DNA of 12,340 bases from Acidobacteriota bacterium (GCA_021827245.1 JAKAWN010000187.1:1-12340), one strand, 5' to 3'; positions 1-7,227 are shown, counted from the stretch's first letter. Program-made: numbers and translations. Notes: generated by a model from the letters alone, not told the origin.

Positions 1-48
1 CTGGAACTACCTTCGTTCCTTCCGTCTTACGTAGAGGAGGTTCGACCG

Positions 49-390
49 ATGCGCAATGGAAGAAATCGACTGACGGCACTGGCCGCTACGCTGGCCTTGG
101 CCACGGCCATGTTGTTCGCGGCGGCAGCCCCGGCGCTTGCCACAACGCGAACGACGAAAGTGAAAACGCACCAAGCCACGGGAGAAATCGTTTCCGTTAA
201 CGCCACGACCCTGGTTCTGCTCCACGCGCGCGGACGCGGCAAGACGAAGATGACGTTTTACCTGACGCCGGAAACGAAAAAACTCGTTCCCGTCGCTCCC
301 GGCAAACGCGTCCTGCTCCTTTACCGGATCGAAAACGGGCGAATGATGGTGCGGCGGATTCGCGCGCCGCGCGTCGAGAAGAAGCGGTAG
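49..390 (+). CDS. small secreted hypothetical protein
   Basis: The protein has 113 residues. An N-terminal signal peptide is clear: a basic start (MRNGRNR), a hydrophobic alanine/leucine stretch at about residues 8-28, and an ALA-type cleavage site near residue 31. The mature part is about 82 residues, very basic and rich in beta-forming residues, with the segment GEIVSVNATTLVL followed by a Lys/Arg-rich tail. That pattern resembles small OB-like or DUF5666-type periplasmic proteins, but I do not recognise the family. The start is supported by AGGAGG eight bases upstream of the ATG. It converges with the membrane-protein gene on the other strand, separated by a hairpin-rich gap. No function is proposed beyond export. 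Confidence 0.75.
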   Translation: MRNGRNRLTALAATLALATAMLFAAAAPALATTRTTKVKTHQATGEIVSVNATTLVLLHARGRGKTKMTFYLTPETKKLVPVAPGKRVLLLYRIENGRMMVRRIRAPRVEKKR

Positions 391-438
391 CTCGGATTCT
401 TTCCGGGACGCACGGGCGAAACAGGCTGCGCCAAGGTT

Positions 439-504
439 GCCGGGCCAAAGCCCGGCGCTAGAGAACCTGACGCTTTCCGTGTGGGCAATCGCCCCTCGCG
501 TCAG
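439..504. terminator. hairpin pair between convergent genes, possible bidirectional terminator or REP-like unit
   Basis: Two inverted repeats are visible. At 439-456, GCCGGGC and GCCCGGC flank a CAAA loop. At 467-504, CTGACGC and GCGTCAG enclose a smaller GGGC-AATC-GCCC hairpin. They lie between two genes that end towards each other, and the second arm overlaps the last codons of the minus-strand gene by four bases. There is no T-run, so an intrinsic terminator is only one possibility. The first hairpin could instead be a dispersed intergenic palindrome. Confidence 0.4.
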
Positions 505-896
505 CGAACGAACGGGTAGATTTCGTCGGCAATCCAATAATTGGCCAGCAGAATCGCCATCACCGTTCCCGCTGACCAGACCATCCACCGGGAGCGGCGC
601 CAGATACCGGCCAGCCGCGAATGCCCAACTGGCACATCCACCACGTACGCGGCCGAATAGCAGACATTCGCCAGAAGCGCCAGTACCAGGAGCAACAGAA
701 GCGAATCCGGCTTGAACGCGGGAAGGAAATGCGGCCACGTGACCACCACCCAGGCGAGCACAACCGCCGCAAGCACGATGTTATAAAGCACGCGGCGCGG
801 TTCCCAAAACCGCACGGCATCGCCAAGGCTCGCTCGCCAGCCGGCGGACGGCAAACGGGGAGAACTGTCGGGGGTTACTGACCGTGGTGTATCCAT
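501..896 (-). CDS. small three-helix integral membrane protein of unknown function
   Basis: The protein has 131 residues. I chose the ATG at 896 (MDTPRSVTPDSS) because AGGAG lies about ten bases before it; the reading frame stays open upstream, but that extension runs through the promoter region and is not protein-like. Three hydrophobic segments are visible at about residues 37-55, 65-88 and 104-124, with a basic loop (RLAGIWRRSR) between the second and third. The short cytoplasmic N-terminus is followed by WEPRR. No catalytic motif is apparent and I do not recognise the family. The gene is divergent from the DinB-like gene and converges with the small secreted protein gene. Confidence 0.7.
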   Translation of the reverse strand: MDTPRSVTPDSSPRLPSAGWRASLGDAVRFWEPRRVLYNIVLAAVVLAWVVVTWPHFLPAFKPDSLLLLLVLALLANVCYSAAYVVDVPVGHSRLAGIWRRSRWMVWSAGTVMAILLANYWIADEIYPFVR

Positions 897-957
897 CGCC
901 GCAATCTCCTGAGACGAATGTCGTTCCCTACACACCGGATACACCTCTTCTTCCTTT

Positions 958-982
958 TTGTAAAGTACTTTATCTTGCAAAG
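958..982. promoter_or_regulatory. candidate operator in the divergent promoter region
   Basis: A perfect 12-bp palindrome, TAAAGTACTTTA, lies at 961-972. It overlaps two direct copies of TTG(T/C)AAAG at 958-965 and 975-982, spaced 17 bp apart. The site is AT-rich in a GC-rich neighbourhood and sits between two divergent genes (starts at 896 and 1088), as expected of a regulator-binding site. Which protein binds is unknown. Confidence 0.35.
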
Positions 983-1087
983 CACAGGGAAAAGCAATCA
1001 GGCTTCGCCGGACGCAGGTTTCCATCGGCCGAAAGGCGCGGCATAATATCGGGACGCAAGGGGAATCCAATTCCGGGGAGAGGAAAA

Positions 1088-1588
1088 ATGGCGCAGACCG
1101 TGGAATCCATTTTGGCAGAGTTTCGCGAGGAAATACCCGCAACCAGGCGCTTGCTGGAAAGGGTCCCGGCGGACAAGCTCACTTGGAAACCGCATCCGAA
1201 ATCGCGATCGCTCGGCGAACTAGCCATGCACGTTGCCGGCATCATGGGCATGGCGGAAAAGATCGCGAGCTCGGACGAGTTTTCTCCCAGTAGCGTCCCG
1301 CCACCCGCGCCGACGAGCGCTCAGGAAATTCTCGCCGCGTTCGAGAAAAACGTTCGCGCATCCGAGGAAGCGCTCGGCAAACTGAGCGAACAGGCGCTGA
1401 TGGGAGACTGGCGATTTATTTTCAGAGGGAAGGAACTTTTCCGGAAACCGCGTATCGCCGGATTGCGAACGAACGTGCTGAACCACCTGTATCACCATCG
1501 CGGCCAACTTTCCGTTTACCTGCGGCTGTTGGAGGTCCCGGTTCCGGTGGTGTACGGCCCAACCGCCGACGAAAATCCTTTCGCGTAA
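1088..1588 (+). CDS. DinB family protein (putative metal-dependent)
   Basis: The protein has 166 residues, the usual size for the DinB/YfiT-like four-helix bundle superfamily. Family signatures are the N-terminal ESILAEFREEIPATRRLLERVP, the histidine in LGELAMHVAGI (H48), and the C-terminal NHLYHHRGQLSVYLRLL block (H133, H136, H137). H48, H133 and H137 are the probable metal triad. The start at 1088 has GGAGAGG just upstream; an earlier in-frame start at 884 would read through the promoter region and is not convincing. Members of this superfamily include thiol transferases and damage-inducible proteins, but the substrate cannot be read from the sequence. The gene appears to stand alone. Confidence 0.88.
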   Translation: MAQTVESILAEFREEIPATRRLLERVPADKLTWKPHPKSRSLGELAMHVAGIMGMAEKIASSDEFSPSSVPPPAPTSAQEILAAFEKNVRASEEALGKLSEQALMGDWRFIFRGKELFRKPRIAGLRTNVLNHLYHHRGQLSVYLRLLEVPVPVVYGPTADENPFA

Positions 1589-1707
1589 TGGCGCGTTGAA
1601 GGCAATCGGCGGCGTAGGTTCCGGCGCCCCGTTCCCTCTGTGACGAGCTGGCGCCGTCGAGTCCAGGTGAAGAGCCCTTGCGTTTCGGGAAGGGTGGCTA
1701 ACGCTCG

Positions 1708-2647
1708 ATGTTTCGAAGGATCGCTAGCGCTATCGCTGCGTTGACTCTGCTCTGCAGCTCTGCGCCACCCAACGTTGCCGCAGGCGGAGCCAGGATTTCC
1801 ACGATCAAGGGCGTCGTGGATGCCATCGCCATTCCCTTGAAGGAGAAGAACCAGATCCCGGGGATGGCCATCGCCGTTACTCTCGATGGAAGAAACTACT
1901 TTTTTGATTACGGAATCGAGTCGAAGGTTACGCGGACACCCGTAAGCAATGAAACTCTCTTTGAAATCGGGTCGCTCAGCAAGGCGTTTGCGGCGACCCT
2001 TGCGTCCTACGCGGAAATTCAGGGCTCTGTTTCGCTGAACGACAGCGCGAGCAAATACCTGCCTCTCTTGCGAGGCAGCAGCTTCGACAGGATCACCTTG
2101 CTGAACCTGGCAACGCATACCTCCGGTCTGCCGCTCTTCGTGCCTAAGAACATTTCCAATACGCGAGAGCTGATGAATTATCTCAAGAACTGGCAGCCGC
2201 CTTTTCGCGCCGGAAGCCATCGAATTTATTCCAACATACCTGATCCGATTTATCGAAGAAAATCTGGGTCTAATCAAGTTTGACGCGCAACTGCAGAGGG
2301 CAATGTTGAATACCCACGCCGGATATTTTCAATCCGCCGGATTGACCCAAGGCTTGGTCTGGGAAGAGTACCCTTATCCGGTGCGGATGGAGCTTTTGCT
2401 CGAAGGAAACGCGGCTGTTTTCGGAGAGTCCGCGGCGACTCGGCTCGTTCCTCCACTCCCTCCGCGGAGCGATGTACTCATCAACAAAACGGGCGCGACA
2501 AAGGGGTTCTCGGCCTACGCCGCCTTCATTCCGGCAAAGAAAATCGGCATTGTGATCCTGGCAAACAAAGCGTACCCAATGAAGGAAGAAGTAACGACCG
2601 GGTATCGAATTCTAAAGAGGATTCTGAGTATTGAGAAGAAGAATTAG
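1708..2647 (+). pseudogene. class C beta-lactamase/AmpC-AmpH-like serine hydrolase, broken by internal deletion and frameshift
   Basis: The first part (1708-2283, 191 residues) has a signal peptide (MFRRIASAIAALTLLCSS), the catalytic SLSK motif (S89, K92) in LFEIGSLSKAFAATLASY, and the YSN motif (Y174-N176). Just after YSN the frame runs into ISO-unlike sequence and stops at 2281-2283. In the next frame, from about 2240, the text reads LIRFIEENLGLIKFDAQLQRAMLNTHAGYFQ and continues to the KTG motif (2486-2494) in LINKTGATKGFSAYAAF and a stop at 2647. Against the usual AmpC/AmpH layout, roughly 80-100 residues between YSN and this block are missing. The lesion is therefore an internal deletion that also shifts frame. 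All three active-site motifs survive at DNA level, but one functional enzyme cannot be made. The ATG at 2303 is an internal methionine, not a gene start. Confidence 0.88.
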
Positions 2648-2657
2648 AGTGATGGAA

Positions 2658-2702
2658 TGGCTCCCCGGGTAGGATTCGAACCTACAACCCTTCGGTTAAC
2701 AG
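2658..2702 (-). repeat. tRNA-Asn 3' half fragment, probable attachment-site copy 1
   Basis: Read on the minus strand, this carries an anticodon loop CTGTTAA (anticodon GTT), the 3' strand of the anticodon stem (CCGAA), a complete T-arm with TTCGAAT, the acceptor strand CGGGGAG and a final GCCA. The sequence 5' of the anticodon loop does not pair and is not tRNA, so the gene is only the 3' half. An identical 45-bp copy lies at 5513-5557. Such fragments are typical of tyrosine-integrase attachment sites inside tRNA genes. Confidence 0.85.
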
Positions 2703-2796
2703 ATTTTTGGGGTAAAATCCACGTGCTTTCTTTGGTGTCGCTTACGGCCCAAGGGGGCCTACCAAGCCTTCCTCAATTGTCCGTAAATGTCCGTAA
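2694..2796. repeat. attachment-site flank, copy 1, with tandem TGTCCGTAA
   Basis: This stretch starts at GGTTAAC of the tRNA fragment and matches 5219-5312 at roughly 80% by eye, including a 30-bp block with no mismatch around CTTTGGTGTCGCTTACGG. Two exact copies of TGTCCGTAA follow (2778-2786 and 2788-2796) with a 10-bp period, which would suit integrase arm-binding sites. No integrase gene is present. The 106 bp from here to the next gene hold nothing I can identify. Confidence 0.6.
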
Positions 2797-2902
2797 TCCG
2801 CGAAGCGGACGAGGGGGTACCGCGTCATTGTTGGGCACGATGTTGGCGTGGCGGGCGACCACTGCTACAACCCACTCGCCGGCGAGGGACGCCACCGATT
2901 TC

Positions 2903-3775
2903 CTAGCACAAAGCCAGAAAATGATTAACATTCTCCTGAGTGATCAGATCAATACCTGTGTCAATCTTCCGGGGGAGCTGAACTCCCAGGGAAGTCTGCC
3001 ACAACATCAGGATTGACATGGAGCCCTGCATTCTCGGGATGCTCGATGACGATGACTCGAGTATTCCTTCCTTGATGGCTTCAAGTATCGGCTTGATTCC
3101 ATCCATGCCAACAACCTTGACCTTGCCGACTTTCTTGGCTTCCTTGATGGCTTCGGCAATGCCTATCGGACCGGACGCGTCACAGCACAAATACCCGCTC
3201 AGGTCAGGATTCGCTGCGAGGACGGACGCGGCTTGTTGCCTGGCCGTCCGAATATCGTCATTGTCAATGCCGCCGTCGACAATCGTTATGCCTCGATGCG
3301 TTTTCAGTATGGCTATCTGTGCCTCGTAACGCTCCTTATGGTTTGGCGCGGTTGGGAATCCTTGCATGACAGCCACTTTCCCATTTTCTCCGATCAATCC
3401 GACCAGACGCTTGGCGGCAATCGCTCCCTGCTGAGTGAAATCGTTGCCGACGCCCGTGATTCCAGCCTCTGGCGACGGAGAGTCGAATACGATAACCGGA
3501 ATCGCTCGATTTCTGATCTTGCCTATTTCCGGCATATTGCCGAGAGCATCGACGGGATCAATCGCAATTCCATCCGGTTGAGTGTCCAATGCCTTTTTCA
3601 GGACCGAATTCTGCTCGGTTACGTTGGCCGAAGACGGGGCCATGTAGTCGATCTTGATGTCGATACCAAGTTCGCGGTTCAGCAATTCCGCTTGCTCCAG
3701 GGCGCCCTTGTGAACTTCCTCAAACCAGGGATGGACGACTTTGGGAACGATTGCCATGCGAAGGTTCTTTTTCAT
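2903..3775 (-). CDS. periplasmic-binding-protein-like domain protein (sugar-binding type 1 fold), lacking a signal peptide
   Basis: The protein has 290 residues. The fold is that of RbsB-type substrate-binding proteins (peripla_BP_4): RMAIVPKVVHPWFEEVHKGALEQAELL at the N-terminus, the first-lobe repeat DGIAIDPVDA, the ligand-region strand PVIVFDSPSP (about 93-102), the second lobe GKVAVMQGFPTAPNHKERYEAQIAIL, the hinge region LSGYLCCDASGPIGIAEAI, and VKVVGMDGIKPILEAIKEG. The ATG at 3775 is preceded at ideal distance by GGAGG; an in-frame TTG 15 bases earlier would overlap that site. The oddity is that the mature fold begins at about residue 5 with no signal peptide or lipobox, so the product should stay in the cytoplasm as encoded. 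No ABC permease or ATPase gene is adjacent. It lies downstream of the Cache and ABM genes on the same strand, probably one operon. It could be an orphan sensor or a transporter subunit with a lost leader. Confidence 0.85.
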   Translation of the reverse strand: MKKNLRMAIVPKVVHPWFEEVHKGALEQAELLNRELGIDIKIDYMAPSSANVTEQNSVLKKALDTQPDGIAIDPVDALGNMPEIGKIRNRAIPVIVFDSPSPEAGITGVGNDFTQQGAIAAKRLVGLIGENGKVAVMQGFPTAPNHKERYEAQIAILKTHRGITIVDGGIDNDDIRTARQQAASVLAANPDLSGYLCCDASGPIGIAEAIKEAKKVGKVKVVGMDGIKPILEAIKEGILESSSSSIPRMQGSMSILMLWQTSLGVQLPRKIDTGIDLITQENVNHFLALC

Positions 3776-3879
3776 CGTGTTTTCCTCCAAGACACGCCTC
3801 TCCGCGCGGAGCGCTTTGCGCGTCCATTCGCCGATCCTCGTTGCCGTGGCGGCGGCGCGCCGGGAAAGCTACAGATTTC

Positions 3880-4437
3880 TCAGCGCGCCTTTTCCTTTGT
3901 CACCTTGCTGGTTGGCAAGTAGTAGCCGGTGCCAACTACCCATCCGAAAGGTTTGAATAATTGGACGTAGCTCCGCTTGGGAAGAGGGGTGGTCTGATTT
4001 TGTTTTGGGAACCAGTAATTCACATATCCACCGCCGGCTTTCGCTGTCGCGATGAAATCCCTTACGTAGGGCTTGCCTTTGACATCCTTTGCTGCCAGCC
4101 TGTTCTTCCCTTCGACGTCTTTCCGCCCGTACAAAACCACATTGACGCCTTCCGCTGTGTCTGCCCAAAAATACCCGTCTTTGCCGTACCGAAGCCCGCG
4201 CAGAAGACCCGCGCCAAGCTGCTTCGCCTGTTCGAGCGTCAATTCGCCTTTCTGTTGTTTTGCGGAGATTGTCTGCAACATGCTGATTGCCGTTTCAACC
4301 TCGCTCTTAATCAACAGATCCTGAGCAGATGGCGCTTTCTCCCTTTCAGACTGACAGAATGCGGCGGGCTGAGTGAACACGGCCGCCAGAGACAAGCTCA
4401 AAAGGCTGACCATCAAAGTTGTTCTCAAATTCCACAC
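3880..4437 (-). CDS. secreted stand-alone Cache domain protein (single Cache type)
   Basis: The protein has 185 residues with a GTG start at 4437, supported by AAGGAG six bases upstream; longer in-frame starts run into the preceding gene. Residues 5-30 form a signal peptide or anchor (LRTTLMVSLLSLSLAAVFTQPAAFCQ). The rest is one Cache domain, with the family-typical GYFWADTAEGVNVVLYGRKDVEGKN, a conserved K-G-K-x-Y-V-R-D-F block, the GGGYVNYWFPK stretch, and SYVQLFKPFGWVVGTGYYL at the end. Cache domains normally sense small organic ligands as the external part of chemoreceptors or histidine kinases; here no transmembrane output domain follows. It therefore acts as a free or anchored periplasmic binding protein. 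It is 56 bp downstream of the ABM gene and 104 bp upstream of the sugar-binding-like gene. Confidence 0.85.
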   Translation of the reverse strand: MWNLRTTLMVSLLSLSLAAVFTQPAAFCQSEREKAPSAQDLLIKSEVETAISMLQTISAKQQKGELTLEQAKQLGAGLLRGLRYGKDGYFWADTAEGVNVVLYGRKDVEGKNRLAAKDVKGKPYVRDFIATAKAGGGYVNYWFPKQNQTTPLPKRSYVQLFKPFGWVVGTGYYLPTSKVTKEKAR

Positions 4438-4493
4438 GTTTTTCTCCTTCCGTGCCGTCAGTACCTCGGACACCCTGGGCGTATTGGCCTCGC

Positions 4494-4817
4494 TCACGAG
4501 GCTTTGGCCGCTCGCGCCTTGAAGGCCGACGCGAACGGGACGTCGTAACCTCGCACCTGAAAGCCGCCTGCGAGCAAGGGCTGATAAATCTCGTCAATGG
4601 TCGAGTAGCTTTCAGTCCGATACTTTTCGGCTGCTTCCCTGTTCTGCCAGAAACTGATGGCAAGCAACGACTCAGGCATTTCTTCCGAGATCGGGTGGAT
4701 TTCTTCCGCAAAACCGGGATATTTGGCGAAGATGGGCACCCCCTTCTGCTCGATCGTCATGCAAAGGGCATGGGCTTGCCCCCGCTTGGTCTTCCTTTCC
4801 AGGACTCGCGCGTACAT
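4494..4817 (-). CDS. ABM-like dimeric alpha-beta barrel protein
   Basis: The protein has 107 residues. It begins MYARVLERKTKRGQAHALCMTIEQKGVPIFAKYPGF and continues with ESLLAISFWQNREAAEKYRTESYSTIDEIYQPLL. This is the strand-helix-strand-strand pattern with the SFW/E-A-A-E-K-Y signature of the antibiotic biosynthesis monooxygenase (ABM) and stress-responsive dimeric barrel families. Members are heme-degrading, quinone-oxidising or of unknown function, and nothing here selects a substrate. GGAGGAG just before the ATG fixes the start. It is the first gene of a probable minus-strand operon with the Cache and binding-protein-like genes. A 21-bp perfect hairpin lies directly upstream of its ribosome-binding site. 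Confidence 0.75.
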   Translation of the reverse strand: MYARVLERKTKRGQAHALCMTIEQKGVPIFAKYPGFAEEIHPISEEMPESLLAISFWQNREAAEKYRTESYSTIDEIYQPLLAGGFQVRGYDVPFASAFKARAAKAS

Positions 4818-4829
4818 TTCTCCTCCGTG

Positions 4830-4850
4830 GCCTCGGCAACAAACCGAGGC
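4830..4850. promoter_or_regulatory. inverted repeat just upstream of the ABM operon
   Basis: GCCTCGG and CCGAGGC form a perfect 7-bp stem around a 7-base loop. On the minus strand it ends a few bases before the GGAGGAG ribosome-binding site of the ABM gene. It could be an operator or an mRNA hairpin affecting translation or stability. There is no T-run, so it is an unlikely terminator. Confidence 0.35.
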
Positions 4851-5218
4851 CGAACACTTCGGGTGGCACCAGGTTCACTTTCCCCGGGTTTGTGACTTTC
4901 ACAAAGACAGCGACGAGCTTTTCGTTTGAGTCTCGGGCTAAATTCTTACGCTGTGGGTTTCCCTGCATGTGCGTTTCCGCACCAAGCGACAGGAAGAAAG
5001 AAGACCTACGGACAGGCTACCGCCTATCCCATTGCGAACCAATGAGTTTCGGGAGGTGCTGCGCCGGGAGATCGGCCTGGCGAGTCGTTGACCCGACGCG
5101 CAGGGTGAAATGACGCCTCGATGCGAGAGGAATGTATGCTAAATCCGTTGCACGCGCAGTGGTGATGGGCATGAAACGCAGCCGGGGGCGAGAGTCATGG
5201 CTCGGTTTGCGAGAGTTT
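4851..5218. other. no clear gene; possible protein-coding remnant on the minus strand at 4851-4968
   Basis: The minus-strand frame entering the ABM leader reads SNEKLVAVFVKVTNPGKVNLVPPEVFGLG. That looks like a beta-rich DUF4352-style extracellular domain, but it has no usable start signal (ATG at 4968 lacks a ribosome-binding site) and dissolves into Arg/Pro-rich text. It may be the stump of a lost gene. The rest, 4969-5218, shows nothing I can identify. Confidence 0.25.
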
Positions 5219-5312
5219 GGTTAACGAGTATTCAGGGCAAAATCCAAGTGCTTTCTTTGGTGTCGCTTACGGCCCAAAGGGGCCTTCCAGACCTTCCTCA
5301 GTTGCCCGTAAG
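5219..5312. repeat. attachment-site flank, copy 2 (diverged)
   Basis: This is the direct repeat of 2694-2787. It keeps GGTTAAC, the AAAATCC block, the unbroken 30-bp core and TGCCCGTAA (5303-5311), but lacks the tRNA T-arm and acceptor part to its left. It is therefore an older or truncated junction. The following 200 bp (5313-5512) contain no gene I can support. Confidence 0.55.
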
Positions 5313-5512
5313 ACTGTGGCCCTCCGCGCTGGAGGAAACTATCTCATTTGAACCGGAAATGAGGGATCATCCTGCAAAAGGCCCCGCCCGCGTTCCGCAC
5401 CGTTTCGTAGCAAAAGTAGAGGAGCCACAAATCCTGGATAAAACCTATTGTTCCCATCGACAGATAACCAAGCGTGCGTGACAGGTCCGAGCTCGAGAAA
5501 TCCGGGAAAGTT

Positions 5513-5557
5513 TGGCTCCCCGGGTAGGATTCGAACCTACAACCCTTCGGTTAACAG
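5513..5557 (-). repeat. tRNA-Asn 3' half fragment, probable attachment-site copy 2
   Basis: This is identical over all 45 bases to 2658-2702 and in the same orientation. On the minus strand it runs from the anticodon loop to GCCA. To the right, where a 5' half would lie in a restored tRNA gene, there is unrelated DNA. Bases 5558-5815 hold no gene; a GTCACG/CGTGAC inverted repeat at 5689-5705 with another CGTGAC at 5711-5716 (11-bp step) may be further integrase arm-type sites. Confidence 0.85.
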
Positions 5558-5815
5558 CCACGAAATCTATTTTGCCAAAACTTGCCGGAGTTGGCGCTAA
5601 CCGAAGAGAATTCAGCAAGTTCGCACAAAAAGGGACAAGCCGAATTCTCCTTCTCTTTTCACGCTTTTCGCCCATTTTGCGGCTATTTGTCACGAGTAGC
5701 GTGACATTTCCGTGACAGCAAATCAGGTAACTTCTGGTGGTTTGTCTTCGGCCTGGACAAACAGCGATGGAACGACCACGCTCGCGCATCAGCCGCGTCA
5801 ACGGCGCGTAAAGCT

Positions 5816-6475
5816 TTACCTCTGTTTCCGTCGCAAAACGACGTGTTGTGCGTTGGGAGTGCACGCATGCTCGGTGCAGCCATATCCTAGCTTCAACAGA
5901 TCCACATCCGAAAACAGCCGCTCGCCCGAGCCGAGCAGGACCGGCACAATGGCAATGTGCATTTCGTCAATCAGACATTCCCGTAGATACTGTTGAACGG
6001 TCGCGACTCCGCCGCCGATGCGCACGTCTTTCCCGTTCGCTGCTTCCGCGGCCCTCCGCAGGGTGTAACGAATGCCTCCCGTCACGAAGTGAAATGTGGT
6101 TCCACCCTCCATCACCAGCGGCTCGCGTTCGTAATGGGTCAATACAAACACGGGAGTGTGAAAGGGAGGGTTCTCACCCCACCAGCCTTTCCATCTGTCG
6201 TCCGACCAGGGCCCGCGAACCGGCCCAAACATGTTCCGGCCCATGATCCACGCGCCGATATTTGCAACGCCACGCGCGACGAAGTCGTCGTCGGTTCCCG
6301 TCGTCCCCTCGTTCTCTCCGTGCATGCGCCGAAACGACCGCGTTGGAAACGCCCAATCGAGCAAGGCCTGCCCGCCCTTGCCGAGCGGGTTTTCGAAGCC
6401 CTGTTCCGGCCCCGCACTAAACGCATCCAGCGAAATCCCAAACGCGTGAACCCTTGCTCTGGCCCCACTCGCCAT
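5816..6475 (-). CDS. dihydrofolate reductase family protein (RibD C-terminal domain)
   Basis: The protein has 219 residues and is full length for the stand-alone RibD_C/DHFR-like reductases. Visible family marks are the opening strand VHAFGISLDAFSAGP (9-23), the helix with GAWIMGRNMFG (74-84), the cofactor loop RIGGGVATVQQYL (152-164), and IDEMHIAIVPVLLGSGERLF (169-188). GGAGG lies about nine bases before the ATG. Members bind NADPH, but those outside riboflavin synthesis have no defined substrate; there is no deaminase domain and no rib gene nearby, so a riboflavin role is unlikely. The gene stands alone, next to the decayed integration region. Confidence 0.87.
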   Translation of the reverse strand: MASGARARVHAFGISLDAFSAGPEQGFENPLGKGGQALLDWAFPTRSFRRMHGENEGTTGTDDDFVARGVANIGAWIMGRNMFGPVRGPWSDDRWKGWWGENPPFHTPVFVLTHYEREPLVMEGGTTFHFVTGGIRYTLRRAAEAANGKDVRIGGGVATVQQYLRECLIDEMHIAIVPVLLGSGERLFSDVDLLKLGYGCTEHACTPNAQHVVLRRKQR

Positions 6476-7227
6476 TTTCCAGGCCCTCCTTTTGGTAAAG
6501 CCGGTGCCATCGCCTGCACGCCATCGGAAACAGGTTCTCCCTTGCCAATTCGCCTAGGGCGTATTTCTGGGATAGGTGACGTACTGCTCTATCCGGAATT
6601 TCCGGCTTAATCGACGGTTCTTTGCCACATCAACTGCGGCGTGAGCCGGGAACGGGGTCAAGGGCGGTCCGGCCGCCTTTGCCAGACCGTTCATCGCAGA
6701 CCCTTTATCCCGCGAGGGCTCGTCAGAATTGTTTGCGGGATCAAACTCGGGGCTGTTTCGCTGAGCTCCATCCCTGCTGGGAATCCTCTTCGCCACATCG
6801 ACCAATGCTCAGCTCCTGGGAATCTTTTGGGAAGTGTCCAACTCCACCAAACATGTGTTCGGTCTGCAACTACAGACCATCATTCGTTCTTCGAACTCCC
6901 CTCCCTGCTAACTTAGGAGACAGGCTCACCAGGAGCCACAGTGAGTTTGCCACTCCATTGCACTTCCCTGCGTGGGTTCGATCGCCTCTCGCCAGCCACC
7001 GGCTAGCCCACATGCGCAGCGTTTCCGATCAACCACTCTTTGTTGGAGTTTGTCGAGAGGCGAAAAGAAAACCATCGGACGGTTTTCGACTTCGACTCGC
7101 GTCCTGACACCTAGTCCTCGCGTTGAATTCCCCGAAGCCGGAGTGCTCGCTGGTGCGGACTTCGACGTTAACATCAACGGGCCGCAAACATGGCTGCCGC
7201 TGCTGCGGCGCAACTCAAAACCAGAGT
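6476..7227. other. 752-bp region without a supportable gene
   Basis: All frames here give Arg/Ser/Pro-rich text without family signatures or good starts. One perfect inverted repeat, GAAAACC and GGTTTTC around 7 bases at 7067-7087, lies about 140 bp beyond the end of the DJ-1/PfpI gene; without a T-run I would not call it a terminator. The stretch is long for an intergenic region in this window and may be decayed coding DNA. Confidence 0.5.

Noticed and set aside
7..738. 243-codon open frame on the minus strand
   Set aside because: It is antisense to the small secreted protein gene and runs through the hairpin gap and the membrane-protein gene region; composition is Arg/Ser/Gly-rich, with no domain and no ribosome-binding site.
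884..1087. N-terminal extension of the DinB-like protein
   Set aside because: It would cross the divergent promoter and its palindrome; the start at 1088 has a ribosome-binding site and matches family length.
1516..2277. 253-codon open frame on the minus strand
   Set aside because: It lies opposite the beta-lactamase pseudogene, whose motifs are clear in the plus frame; the antisense text has no family features.
2658..2735. Complete tRNA-Asn gene
   Set aside because: The stem 5' of the anticodon loop does not pair and there is no D-arm or 5' acceptor strand; the same holds for the copy at 5513.
2657..3016. Open frame beginning MAPRVGFEPTTLRLT
   Set aside because: The opening is the reverse complement of a tRNA 3' half, a well-known source of false proteins. 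The 5512-5715 frame has the same origin.
3233..3922. 229-codon plus-strand open frame
   Set aside because: It is antisense to the binding-protein-like gene, which has clear fold motifs and a good start on the minus strand.
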